From Ideonella sp. (GTDB lineage Bacteria; Pseudomonadota; Gammaproteobacteria; Burkholderiales; Burkholderiaceae_C), in contig JABTUY010000004.1 in NCBI GenBank assembly GCA_015075165.1, positions 434,001-498,000 on the forward strand: 64,000 nt of DNA. Direction: 5' to 3'. Below, piece after piece: positions 26,951-35,796 of this stretch. Numbering within the stretch: position 1 is the stretch's first letter; each line of letters begins with the position of its first letter. The position numbers and the translations under genes were made by a program. Under the pieces are notes generated by a model, which saw nothing but the letters and a program-made list of their open reading frames with translations, did no database searches and was not told the DNA's origin.

Positions 26951-27173
26951 CGTCGAGCGTTGGGTTTGGCGAGCTCAGATTCTGTGCCGGGAGCCCATTC
27001 GTGCGGCGTGCACTATGCACGTGACGAAGCCTGCCGTTACAGCTTCGCGCCCGTCGCGACGCGCGCATGACGCAGCCGGCCCCGGATCGATCAGGGTGCC
27101 GTCAGCTGGGCACAATCGCGACGACCGCACGACACCAACGTGGCGCTGCGGAGCAAGAGTATGGAGGCCCATC

Positions 27174-27704
27174 ATGGCGAGCGAGACCATCACCCTGGCC
27201 GGCGGCTGCTTCTGGTGTGTGGAGGCTGTCTTCGCGCAGGTCGAGGGGGTGCGGGCGGTGGAGTCGGGCTATAGCAACGGCCATGTCCCGAACCCGAGCT
27301 ACGAGCAGGTCTGCGGCGGCGACACCGGCCACGCCGAGGTGGTGCGGGTGACGTTCGACAACGCAGTGATCGCGCTGCGCGAGGTGCTCGAGATCTTCTT
27401 CTCGATCCACGACCCGACCAGCCTGAATCGGCAAGGCAACGACATCGGGCCGCAATACCGCTCGGGCGTCTTCGTGCACCAGCCGGCGCAGCGGCCGGTG
27501 GTGCAGGCCGTCATCGACGAGTTGGTCGCGGCGGGTGCGAAGGTGGTGACCGAAGTGGCGCCGATCGACAACTACTGGCCGGCCGAGCCGTATCACCAGC
27601 ACTACTTCGAGCGCAACCCGGGCCAGGGCTACTGCGCGTTCGTTGTTGCACCCAAGGTGGCCAAGTTCCGCAAGACCTTCGCCGCTCGCCTGCGCAGCGC
27701 CTGA
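27174..27704 (+). CDS. msrA: Peptide methionine sulfoxide reductase MsrA
   Basis: Reduces methionine S-sulfoxide in proteins. It has 176 residues with catalytic Cys12 in GGCFWCVE and the C-terminal EPYHQHYFERNPGQGYC. The start was fixed by a GGAGG site 7 nt before the ATG (atggaggcccatc); the frame continues upstream without such support. It converges with pdxH, 19 nt apart. Confidence 0.95.
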   Translation: MASETITLAGGCFWCVEAVFAQVEGVRAVESGYSNGHVPNPSYEQVCGGDTGHAEVVRVTFDNAVIALREVLEIFFSIHDPTSLNRQGNDIGPQYRSGVFVHQPAQRPVVQAVIDELVAAGAKVVTEVAPIDNYWPAEPYHQHYFERNPGQGYCAFVVAPKVAKFRKTFAARLRSA

Positions 27705-27723
27705 CGCGCACGCGGGCGGCGCA

Positions 27724-28395
27724 TCAGGGCGCCAGCCGTTCGCGCACCCAGCGGCCGCCGTCGAGCCGGTAGACGATGCGGTCGTGCAGCCGGCTGCGCC
27801 GGCCCTGCCAGAACTCCCACCGGTCGGGCACCAGGCGGTAGCCGCCCCAGTGCGGCGGCCGCGCCGGGCTCAGGCCGTGGCGGGCCGCGGCCTTGGCCGC
27901 ATTGGCCACCAGCACGGCGCGGGTTCCGATCACCTGGCTCTGTGGCGACGCCCAGGCCCCGATGCGGGAGTCGAGTGGACGCGACGCGTAGTACGCGTCG
28001 GATTGCTCCGTCGAGGTTTTCTCGACGCGGCCCTCGATGCGCACCACGCGCTCGAGCTCAACCCAATGGAACTGCAGCGCGGCCTGCGGGTTCGACGCCA
28101 GCTCGCGGCCCTTGCGGCTGTCATAGTTCGTGTACCAGACCAGGCCGCGTGAGTCGATGCCCTTGATCAACACGATGCGCGTCGACGGCCGGCCATCGGC
28201 ACCGACGGTGGCCAGCGTCATCGCATTCGGTTCGGGTAGGCGCGCCTGCACGGCTTGGTCGAACCAGGCCTGGAACTGCTGTAGCGGTTCGTCGGCGCAC
28301 GACGCCTCGTCGAGCTCGTCGCGTTCGTAGCTCTTGCGCAGATCGGCCAGCGCGCGTTCGTCCATGGCCGCAGTATGCATGCGACGCTCGATCAC
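27724..28395 (-). CDS. pdxH: Pyridoxamine 5'-phosphate oxidase
   Basis: FMN enzyme that makes pyridoxal phosphate. It has 223 residues with [25 protein letters not shown] (FMN/substrate), [21 protein letters not shown] and a C-terminal [10 protein letters not shown]. The start is uncertain: a GTG at 28395 has an AAGGTG site 8 nt upstream, while the ATG at 28365 ([13 protein letters not shown]) is closer to the usual length but has no visible site. Confidence 0.93.
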   Translation of the reverse strand: MIERRMHTAAMDERALADLRKSYERDELDEASCADEPLQQFQAWFDQAVQARLPEPNAMTLATVGADGRPSTRIVLIKGIDSRGLVWYTNYDSRKGRELASNPQAALQFHWVELERVVRIEGRVEKTSTEQSDAYYASRPLDSRIGAWASPQSQVIGTRAVLVANAAKAAARHGLSPARPPHWGGYRLVPDRWEFWQGRRSRLHDRIVYRLDGGRWVRERLAP

Positions 28396-28531
28396 TGGGA
28401 CATCACCTTACGTGGAACGCCCTAGGTGAAAGGCCCGTTGTTGCATGAGCGGCTGCGCCGCGATGCTGTGCTCCATTCACAGGCAGCGCCGACGGCAGTG
28501 GGAGGGGAAGCGCCGCGGTGAGGTCAAGCTC

Positions 28532-29167
28532 ATGAAGACGCCACCAACCGTCATCGTCCTGGCTGCGGGCCGCGGCAGCCGCTTCAAGGCACCCGAACAC
28601 AAGCTGCTGCAGCCGCTGGGCAACTCCACGGTGCTCGGCACCACGCTCGGTCACGCGATCGAGAGCGGGCTGCCGGTGCGCGTGGTCACCACCGAGGCGC
28701 TGGCCGCCGAGGCGGGCCGGCACGTGGCGCAACGCGACATCTCCCGATTGCCTGACGCCACCGGCAGTGCTGGCGAACGCCTGGGCATGGGGTACTCGAT
28801 CGCCGCCGGCGTCAACGCCAGCGCCGATGCGGCCGGTTGGCTGGTGCTGCCGGCCGACATGCCCACGGTGACGCCGGCCACGCTGCGCGCAGTGGCCGCC
28901 GCGCTGCCGCAGCACGCGGTGGTGTACGCGCAGCACACCGGTCGCCGCGGGCATCCGGTGGGGTTCGCGGCCGAGCTGTACTCGGAGTTGGTGCAGCTGT
29001 CGGGCGACGAGGGTGCGCGCCGGGTGGTGGCACGCTACCCGTCGTTCGGGGTCGAGGTCGACGACCCGGGGGTGCTGGTCGACATTGACACGCTCGACGA
29101 CCTGGCGGCGGTTCGCGCCCCGGCCACGCGCGGCGACGCATCCGCTGGCCGGCGCGCGCGCAGCTGA
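28532..29167 (+). CDS. MobA-like nucleotidyltransferase
   Basis: A 211-residue NTP transferase of the MobA/MocA type. The nucleotide-binding loop is VIVLAAGRGSRFKAPEHKLLQPL, the metal Asp lies in VLPADMP, and GRRGHPVGF is the substrate loop. Relatives attach CMP or GMP to molybdopterin. No molybdoenzyme gene is nearby, so the substrate is open. A TGAGGT site precedes the ATG. Confidence 0.82.
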   Translation: MKTPPTVIVLAAGRGSRFKAPEHKLLQPLGNSTVLGTTLGHAIESGLPVRVVTTEALAAEAGRHVAQRDISRLPDATGSAGERLGMGYSIAAGVNASADAAGWLVLPADMPTVTPATLRAVAAALPQHAVVYAQHTGRRGHPVGFAAELYSELVQLSGDEGARRVVARYPSFGVEVDDPGVLVDIDTLDDLAAVRAPATRGDASAGRRARS

Positions 29168-29197
29168 CGGCGCCCGATCGCGACGCGCGCGCTGCGA

Positions 29198-30121
29198 TCA
29201 ATCGGCAGCGCCCGAGCGAGCGCCGACCACCGTTGCCGCGCCGATGCCGAACAGGTCGCGCATCGCTTGACGCATCTCGTCGCGCACGATCACCTGCGCG
29301 TTGTGATGCGTGCCGCCCTCGGCGAGCAGGAACCGCTTCGGCTCGCGCGCCCGCTCGAACAGCGCTCGTCCGAGCGCCGGCTGAATGAGCCGGTCGCTGC
29401 CGCCGTGCACCATCAGCAGTGGAGAACCCAGCGCGGCGATGCGCTCGGCGGCATCGAAGCGCTGCGTGATGAACGGTCGCAACGGCAACCAGCCGAAGCG
29501 CATCGTCGAGACCACATCCGGGATCGAGGTGAACGCACCTTCGAGCATGACGCCGGTTTCGTCGTTCACCTCGGCTGCGAGGTGAACGGCGATCGCGCTG
29601 CCCAGCGAGTGGCCGTAGATCAGCCGGCTGCTGTGCGGGTGGTGCTGCCGCAGCCATCGCCACGCGGCGCCGGCGTCCTCGTAGGCACTGGCCTCCGATG
29701 GCAGCACATCGGTGCTGCGGCCGAAGCCACGGTAGTCGATGCCGAGCACCGAGAGCCCGAGCGCGTGCAGCCGGCGCATGCGAAACGAACTGCTCAGCAC
29801 GTTCCATCGCGCGCCGTGCAGGTACAGCACCACCGGCGCGTCGGGCCGCGGCTGCGGCAACCATAGCGCATGCAGCCGCACCGGCAAGCCTGCGTCGTGC
29901 GAGGTGAACTCGATCCATTCGTCCTGCAGTCCATCGCTGGCGGCGATGCCGCCCCAGGTCTGCTTGCTCGGCTGGAAGATCCAGCGGCGCTGTTGCTCGT
30001 CGAGCGTGGCGCAGCCGGCGGTGGCGACCAGCAGGCCGATGAGCGCGCCCCACCACCAGCGCACGCGCGAGCGCCCGCCAGCGGATCCATCGATGCCGTC
30101 GCGCTGCTGAGCGTTCGCCAC
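29198..30121 (-). CDS. Alpha/beta hydrolase, probable lipoprotein
   Basis: A 307-residue hydrolase. The basic N-terminus, hydrophobic segment (about 22-36) and Cys37 in ATAGC suggest a lipoprotein. The fold marks are VLYLHGARWN (oxyanion region), the nucleophile elbow IYGHSLGSA and LLMVHGGSDRLI with the acid residue. The last His is in EGGTHHN. The start is GTG. It is 19 nt upstream of the mutL 3' end, both on the minus strand. Confidence 0.83.
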   Translation of the reverse strand: MANAQQRDGIDGSAGGRSRVRWWWGALIGLLVATAGCATLDEQQRRWIFQPSKQTWGGIAASDGLQDEWIEFTSHDAGLPVRLHALWLPQPRPDAPVVLYLHGARWNVLSSSFRMRRLHALGLSVLGIDYRGFGRSTDVLPSEASAYEDAGAAWRWLRQHHPHSSRLIYGHSLGSAIAVHLAAEVNDETGVMLEGAFTSIPDVVSTMRFGWLPLRPFITQRFDAAERIAALGSPLLMVHGGSDRLIQPALGRALFERAREPKRFLLAEGGTHHNAQVIVRDEMRQAMRDLFGIGAATVVGARSGAAD

Positions 30122-30139
30122 CCGCTCACCCCGGCCCGA

Positions 30140-31921
30140 TCAACGCCCGCGCAGAAAGAGCGCATCGAGCTCCTTCAGCGTCACCTGGCGCCAGGTGGGC
30201 CTACCATGGTTGCACTGATCGGCGCGATCCGTGGTCTCCATCTGCCGCAGCAGCGCGTTCATCTCTTCGATGGTGAGTCGGCGGTTGGCGCGCACCGCGC
30301 CGTGGCAGGCCATCGTGGCCAGCAGATCGTCGCGCGCGCGCTGCACGACGCGGCTCGAATCGGTTTGCTCCAGGTCGGCCAGCACGGCGCGCGTGAGCTC
30401 GACCAGGTCGGCATCGGGCAGCGCCGCCGGTCGGCTGCGCACGGCCAAGGTCTGCGGCGACAGCGGCGCCACGTCGAGCCCGAGCTCGAGCAAGGCGGCG
30501 GTCGCCGACTGCGCGGTGGCGATCTCGGTCGGCGACGCCGCGAAGCTCACCGGCACCAGCAGCGGCTGCGCCTGCAGCGCCGCGCCACCGCGCTGCTTCA
30601 ACCGCTCGTAGACGACACGCTCGTGCGCCGCGTGCATGTCGACGATCACCAGGCCGTGCGCGTTCTCGGCCAGCACGTAGACGCCGCCGAGCTGTGCCAG
30701 CGCGCGGCCGAGTGGCCACTGCGCCGCGGCGCCGGCAGCGTCGGCGGGTGGCCATGCGGGCAACGGCTCGAACGCCTGCAGCCGGGTGGCCAGCGGCAGC
30801 GCGAGCGAGGCCTGGGCCGACGGTGCGTGGGCCGCGGTGCACTCGGGGCTGGCGTGCAGCCACGGAGCCGAAGGCGCGGCCGACGACACGGCAGCACCGG
30901 TGCGGTCGGTATGGCGCGGCAGTGCCAGCGCTGCTTCCACTGCGTGCAGCACGGCTTGGTGCACCGCCCGCCCGTCGCGAAAGCGCACCTCGACCTTACC
31001 CGGGTGCACGTTGACATCGACCAGCGACGGCGCGATGCGCAGGAACAACGCATAGGCCGGCTGCCGCTGGCCGTGCAGCACGTCGTCATACGCGGTGCGC
31101 ACCGCATGGCTGACGAGGCGGTCGCGCACGTGGCGGCCGTTGACGAACAGGTACTGCAGGTCGGCGCGCGCGCGCGCCGCATCGGGCAGCCCGACGCGGC
31201 CGTGCAAGGCAAGCGGGCCGGCCTCGCTGGCCAGCACGCGGCTGGTGGCGATGAAGTCGCTGCCGAGCACGTCGCGCAGGCGCTGTTCGGGCGGCGCGGC
31301 GCGCCAGTGCTGGATCAGCCTGCCGTCGTGCCAGAGCATGAACTCGACGTCGGGCCTTGCCAGCGCGTGGCGGCGCAGCGCCTCGATGCAGTGCGCCAGT
31401 TCGGTGGCCTCGCTCTTCAGGAACTTGCGCCGCGCCGGCGTGTTGAAGAACAGCTCCTGCACGTCGACCGTGGTGCCGCGTGCGCGCGCGGCGGGGCCCA
31501 GCTCGCCCGAGCCCGCGTGAAGCTGCTGTGCGTGGGCGGCTTCGCCAGTGCGGCTGGTCAGCGTGAGCTCCGACACCGAGGCGATGGCCGCCAGCGCCTC
31601 GCCGCGGAAGCCCATCGTCGCGACTTGCTCGAGATCGTCGAGCGAGGCGATCTTGCTGGTGGCGTGACGCTGCAACGCGAGCGCCAGCTCGGTGGGCGCG
31701 ATGCCGTGGCCGTCGTCTTCCACCGTGATCGCGCGCACGCCGCCGGCGCGCAGGCGCACCACGATGCGGCTGGCAACGGCATCGAGCGCGTTGTCGACCA
31801 GCTCGCGCACCACCGAGGCGGGGCGCTCGACGACTTCGCCGGCAGCGATCTGGCTGATCAGCTCGCCCGGCAGCTCGCGGATCGGCCGTCGCGTGGCGGC
31901 ATCGATCAAGGCCTGCGTCAT
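30140..31921 (-). CDS. mutL: MutL, DNA mismatch repair protein
   Basis: A 593-residue GHKL ATPase: VRELVDNALDA, EDDGHGI and TMGFRGEALAAI in the first 110 residues. The C-terminal domain contains DMHAAHERVVYE, a variant of the DQHA(X)2E(X)4E metal-binding endonuclease motif, so it probably nicks DNA itself, as expected for bacteria without MutH. An Ala/Pro-rich linker lies at about 345-400. The start MTQALIDAA was preferred over an upstream in-frame extension. Confidence 0.94.
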   Translation of the reverse strand: MTQALIDAATRRPIRELPGELISQIAAGEVVERPASVVRELVDNALDAVASRIVVRLRAGGVRAITVEDDGHGIAPTELALALQRHATSKIASLDDLEQVATMGFRGEALAAIASVSELTLTSRTGEAAHAQQLHAGSGELGPAARARGTTVDVQELFFNTPARRKFLKSEATELAHCIEALRRHALARPDVEFMLWHDGRLIQHWRAAPPEQRLRDVLGSDFIATSRVLASEAGPLALHGRVGLPDAARARADLQYLFVNGRHVRDRLVSHAVRTAYDDVLHGQRQPAYALFLRIAPSLVDVNVHPGKVEVRFRDGRAVHQAVLHAVEAALALPRHTDRTGAAVSSAAPSAPWLHASPECTAAHAPSAQASLALPLATRLQAFEPLPAWPPADAAGAAAQWPLGRALAQLGGVYVLAENAHGLVIVDMHAAHERVVYERLKQRGGAALQAQPLLVPVSFAASPTEIATAQSATAALLELGLDVAPLSPQTLAVRSRPAALPDADLVELTRAVLADLEQTDSSRVVQRARDDLLATMACHGAVRANRRLTIEEMNALLRQMETTDRADQCNHGRPTWRQVTLKELDALFLRGR

Positions 31922-32002
31922 CGTGCGATTGTAGGAGGCGCCCCGGTGCCGATGCCACACGCGCGGGCCGGATGCCCGATGGTCGCACGGGATAATGCGG
32001 GC

Positions 32003-32662
32003 ATGGAGTTGCTGGGCTTTCTGTTGGACTTCGTGCTGCACGTCGACCAGCACCTGCGCGAGTTCGTCGAGCTCTACGGCGGCTGGGTGTACGCGCTGCT
32101 GTTCCTGATCATCTTCGTCGAGACGGGCCTGGTCGTGATGCCGTTCCTACCCGGCGACTCGCTGCTGTTCATCGTCGGCGCGCTGGCCGGCGCCGGGCTG
32201 ATGAGCTACCCGCTGGTCGTGCCGCTGCTGATCGCGGCGGCCGTGCTCGGCAACCAGACCAACTACACGATCGGTTCGATCATCGGACCGCGCGCGTTCC
32301 AGTGGGAGCACTCGCGGCTGTTCAACAAGCACGCGTTCGATCGCGCGCACGCGTTCTACGAGGACTACGGTGGCATCACGCTCGTGGTGGCGCGGTTCCT
32401 GCCGTTCGTGCGCACGTTCGCGCCGTTCGTGGCCGGCGTGGCGCAGATGACGCGCGCGAAGTTCACGCTCTACGACGTCAGCGGCGGTGCGCTGTGGGTG
32501 GTGAGCATCGTCACCGCAGGCTACCTGTTCGGCAACATCGCCTGGGTGCAGGCGCGGCTGAGCGAGATCATCTGGGCGATGATCCTGCTGCCTGGCGTGC
32601 TGGCGCTCTTCGGCCTGTGGCGTGCCAAGCGCGCGAAGGCGGCGGCCGCGGGGCAGGCCTGA
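32003..32662 (+). CDS. DedA family membrane protein
   Basis: A 219-residue polytopic membrane protein of the DedA/SNARE-associated family, implicated in lipid-carrier flipping and membrane homeostasis. Marks: ETGLVVMPFLPGDSLLF, and FYEDYGGITLVVARFLPFVRTFAPFVAG with the conserved R-x-P-x-x-R. A GATAAT -10-like box ends only about 5 nt before the ATG, so a very short leader is possible. It is divergent from mutL, 81 bases apart. Confidence 0.92.
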   Translation: MELLGFLLDFVLHVDQHLREFVELYGGWVYALLFLIIFVETGLVVMPFLPGDSLLFIVGALAGAGLMSYPLVVPLLIAAAVLGNQTNYTIGSIIGPRAFQWEHSRLFNKHAFDRAHAFYEDYGGITLVVARFLPFVRTFAPFVAGVAQMTRAKFTLYDVSGGALWVVSIVTAGYLFGNIAWVQARLSEIIWAMILLPGVLALFGLWRAKRAKAAAAGQA

Positions 32663-32687
32663 GCAGGCAGCGTCGCACCGCGCCTCC

Positions 32688-34109
32688 TCACAGCACGCGC
32701 TGGCGCGCGCGCGGCGGGTGGCGCGTGAAGTAGCGCCGGAAGCCGGTGACCAGCGCGTCGACCAGCTTGTCCTGGTACTTCGCGGTGCGCAGCAGCGCCT
32801 CCTCCTGCGGGTTCGAGATGAACGCGGTCTCGACCAGGATCGACGGGATGTCGGGCGCCTTTAGCACCGCAAAACCCGCCTGCTCGACCCGCCCCTTGTG
32901 CAGATGGCCGACGCGGCCGATGCGTTGCAGCACTTCGTCGCCGACGCGCAGGCTGTCGCGGATCTGCGCCGCGGTGCTCATCTCGAGCATCGCGCGCAGC
33001 ACCTGGCGGTCTTTCACCGCTCGCTGGTTGACGCCGCCGACGAGGTCGGCCTTGTTCTCGCGCTCGGCCATCCAGCGCGCCGCCGCGCTGGTGGCGCCGC
33101 GCGGCGACAGCGCGAACACCGAGGCGCCGCGCGCGTGCGGGGTCATGAAGGCATCGGCGTGGATCGACACGAACAGGTCGGCCTGCACGCGACGCGCCTT
33201 GCGCACGCGATCGTGCAGCGGCACGAAGAAGTCGGCGTCGCGCGTCAGCATCGCGCGCATGCCGGGCATCGCATTCAGGCGCTCGCGCAGCCGCAGCGCG
33301 ACGGCGAGCACGACATCCTTCTCGCGCAGGCCGCTCGGGCCGATCGCGCCCGGGTCTTCGCCGCCGTGGCCGGGGTCGATGGCCACGATCGTCAGCCGCT
33401 CGATCCGGCGCAAGGCTTGTGCGCTTGGCGCTCGCTCGATCGGCGTGGTGCCGACCGGCGACGCGGCCGGCGCCCCCTTCGTCGCCGATGCCGACGGCGA
33501 TGCGCGTGCCACCGCCGAGGCGCCCGAAGCCACACCTGTTGCGGCAGCCGGCGCACCGCCTTCGACGCGGCCGATCAGCTCGCCCAGCGAATCGCGCACC
33601 GCCTGGTCGGCGCGACGGTCGGCGCGATCCTTCTCGCGCACGAGCTCCAGCAGCGGGTCGCGCTCCTGCAGCGGGTAGAGGTCGAACACCAGTCGATGCT
33701 GGTACGCCGCCACCGGTTCGAGCGTGAACTGTTGCGGGCGCACCGCCTGCTTCAGGTCGACCACCAGGCGCACCAGGTGAGGCTGGTTCTGGCCGACACG
33801 CACGCCGGCGATGTAGGGGTCATCGGGCCGGATCTTGCCCACCAGTTCGCGCAGCGTGGGGCTGAGCTCGAGCTGGTCGATGTCGACCACCAGCCGCGGC
33901 GGGCCTTCGGTGAGGGTGAAGTGCTTCGCCGCGAGCGGCTGGTCGGATTCGATCGTGACGCGCGTGTATTCGTCGGCAGGCCACACCCGCACCGCGACGA
34001 TGGTGGCGCCGTAGACTACGTGCCGCGCCGACAGCAGCAGGACCAGCGCGCCACCTCGTCGCAACAGGTGGCGGCGTTCGAGGTGGCGGCGTTCGAGCTT
34101 CTTCGTCAT
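32688..34109 (-). CDS. amiC: N-acetylmuramoyl-L-alanine amidase AmiC
   Basis: A 473-residue periplasmic amidase that splits septal murein. The N-terminus has paired arginines followed by a hydrophobic stretch (RRHLLRRGGALVLLL), like a Tat signal. An AMIN domain (about 37-140) is followed by a low-complexity linker and an Amidase_3 domain (about 240-460) with zinc ligands in IDPGHGGEDPGAIG, REKDVVL, SIHADAF and LVETAFISN. A 15-bp tandem duplication lies in the signal region. It overlaps tsaE by 4 nt. Confidence 0.93.
   Translation of the reverse strand: MTKKLERRHLERRHLLRRGGALVLLLSARHVVYGATIVAVRVWPADEYTRVTIESDQPLAAKHFTLTEGPPRLVVDIDQLELSPTLRELVGKIRPDDPYIAGVRVGQNQPHLVRLVVDLKQAVRPQQFTLEPVAAYQHRLVFDLYPLQERDPLLELVREKDRADRRADQAVRDSLGELIGRVEGGAPAAATGVASGASAVARASPSASATKGAPAASPVGTTPIERAPSAQALRRIERLTIVAIDPGHGGEDPGAIGPSGLREKDVVLAVALRLRERLNAMPGMRAMLTRDADFFVPLHDRVRKARRVQADLFVSIHADAFMTPHARGASVFALSPRGATSAAARWMAERENKADLVGGVNQRAVKDRQVLRAMLEMSTAAQIRDSLRVGDEVLQRIGRVGHLHKGRVEQAGFAVLKAPDIPSILVETAFISNPQEEALLRTAKYQDKLVDALVTGFRRYFTRHPPRARQRVL
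34066..34095. repeat. 15-bp perfect tandem duplication in the amiC signal-peptide region
   Basis: The 15-mer AGGTGGCGGCGTTCG occurs twice in a row (34066-34080 and 34081-34095). On the minus strand it encodes two copies of a five-residue unit (LERRH LERRH), which adds arginines before the hydrophobic core. The frame is kept. Confidence 0.75.
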
Positions 34110-34582
34110 GCGAGCAGCTCAACGCCGCGCGGCGTGAAGGCGTGCACTGTCACGCTGCGCGCTCCGTCGTCGCCCGGCTCGATGCGCAGCGCGAGGTCGG
34201 GCATCGGCAGCAGCGCGCCGGCCTTGTCGGGCCACTCGGCGAGCTTCAGGCCGGGCGCGGCGAATACCTCGCGCAGGCCGGCATCGAGCCATTCGCGCGG
34301 ATCGTCGAAGCGGTAGAAGTCGAGGTGCGACGCCGGCATCGCCGGCAGGTCGTACGGCTCGAGCAGCGCGTAGGTCGGGCTCTTGATGCGACCGCTGGCG
34401 CCCAGCGCGCGCAGCAGGTGGCGCGCGAAGGTGGTCTTGCCCGCGCCGAGCGGCCCGTCGAGCGCGATGAACGCGTTGCTCAAGGCCAGCGGCTTGCGCG
34501 CCAGCGAGGCGGCGAAGGCGGCGCAATCGGACTCATCGGTCCAGCGGTTCGAGCGGGTTTCTAGAATCGGTGGATGGGTCAC
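34106..34582 (-). CDS. tsaE: TsaE, tRNA threonylcarbamoyladenosine ATPase
   Basis: A 158-residue P-loop ATPase of the TsaBDE complex for t6A37 of tRNA. Walker A is LDGPLGAGKTTFARHLLRALG, followed by IKSPTYALLEPYD and HLDFYRFDDPREW. The start codon is GTG, and its first 9 bases overlap the start of the divergent queG gene. The tsaE-amiC order is widely conserved. Confidence 0.94.
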   Translation of the reverse strand: MTHPPILETRSNRWTDESDCAAFAASLARKPLALSNAFIALDGPLGAGKTTFARHLLRALGASGRIKSPTYALLEPYDLPAMPASHLDFYRFDDPREWLDAGLREVFAAPGLKLAEWPDKAGALLPMPDLALRIEPGDDGARSVTVHAFTPRGVELLA

Positions 34583-35698
34583 GACGACAGCGATCGGGTC
34601 AGCGACGGCGGCACGCGCGCGATCGATGGGGCCGAAACCCTCGAGCGCGTGCGCGCCTGGGCGCTGGAGCTCGGATTCTCACAGATCGGCGTGGCCGGGG
34701 TCGATCTGCACGAGGCCGAGCCGGGCCTGCGTGCGTGGCTGGATGCGGGCTTTCACGGCGACATGGCGTACATGGCCGCGCACGGCATGCGGCGCGCGCG
34801 CCCGGCCGAGCTGGTGCCGGGCACGGTGCGCGTGATCACCGCGCGCATGGATTACCTGCCGCGTGCCACACCCCCCACCTGGCAAGACGACGAGTGGCGG
34901 CGCGCGTCGCGCCCGGGCGAGGCCGTGGTGTCGGTCTACGCACGCGGTCGCGACTACCACAAGGTGTTGCGCCGTCGCCTGCAGCAACTGGCCGATCGGC
35001 TGGCCGCTGTCGTGGGGCCGTTCGGCCACCGCGTGTTCACCGATTCGGCGCCGGTGCTCGAGGTGGAGCTGGCGCAGCGCAGCGGCATTGGCTGGCGCGG
35101 CAAGCACACGCTGACGCTGTCACGCGAGGCAGGGTCGACCTTCTTCGTCGGCGAGATCTTCGTCGACCTCGCGCTGCCGCTGACCGAGCCGGTGTCGGCG
35201 CACTGCGGCAGCTGCAGCGCCTGCATCGACACCTGCCCGACGCGCGCCATCGTCGCGCCGTACCGGCTCGATGCGCGACGCTGCATCTCGTACCTGACGA
35301 TCGAGCATGACGGGTCGATTCCGATCGAGTGGCGCGCGGCGATCGGCAACCGCGTGTTCGGCTGCGACGATTGCCAGCTCGCGTGCCCGTGGAACAAATA
35401 CGCGCAGCGCGCGGCGCTGGCGGACTTCGACGCGCGTGCCGTGTGGTCCGGCCCGCAACTGCTCGCGCTGTGGCGATGGGACGAGCCGCAGTTCCTGCAG
35501 CGTGCCGAAGGCAGTGCGCTGCGGCGCGTTGGCTACTCGCGCTGGCGGCGCAACCTCGCGGTAGCGCTGGGCAATGCGCTGCGTGCCACGGGCGATGCGG
35601 CTGTGGAGCAGGCGCTGCGCGCCGCGCTGCCGGGCGCCGACGCGCTGGTGCGCGAGCACATCGAGTGGGCGTTGGCGCAGGGCCACGCGGCCCCGTGA
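34574..35698 (+). CDS. queG: QueG, epoxyqueuosine reductase
   Basis: A 374-residue cobalamin- and iron-sulfur-dependent enzyme for the last step of queuosine synthesis. The two 4Fe-4S motifs are CGSCSACIDTCP and CDDCQLACPWNK; GIGWRGKHTLTLSREAGS is the conserved central block. Its ATG lies inside the first codons of tsaE on the other strand. A TAGAAT hexamer at 34562-34567 is close to the start. Confidence 0.95.
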   Translation: MGHDDSDRVSDGGTRAIDGAETLERVRAWALELGFSQIGVAGVDLHEAEPGLRAWLDAGFHGDMAYMAAHGMRRARPAELVPGTVRVITARMDYLPRATPPTWQDDEWRRASRPGEAVVSVYARGRDYHKVLRRRLQQLADRLAAVVGPFGHRVFTDSAPVLEVELAQRSGIGWRGKHTLTLSREAGSTFFVGEIFVDLALPLTEPVSAHCGSCSACIDTCPTRAIVAPYRLDARRCISYLTIEHDGSIPIEWRAAIGNRVFGCDDCQLACPWNKYAQRAALADFDARAVWSGPQLLALWRWDEPQFLQRAEGSALRRVGYSRWRRNLAVALGNALRATGDAAVEQALRAALPGADALVREHIEWALAQGHAAP

Positions 35699-35796
35699 CG
35701 CCTTCGCGTGCGCCGCAGTCCGGCCCGTCGGGCCGCGGCACAATGGCCACGAGCATGATGCTCAGCGCATGACATTCGAGCAAGGAGTGGTGGTCC

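Noticed and set aside
34541..34560. GGTTCGAGC stretch resembling a tRNA T-loop
   Set aside because: No acceptor, D or anticodon stems can be built around it, and it lies inside tsaE.
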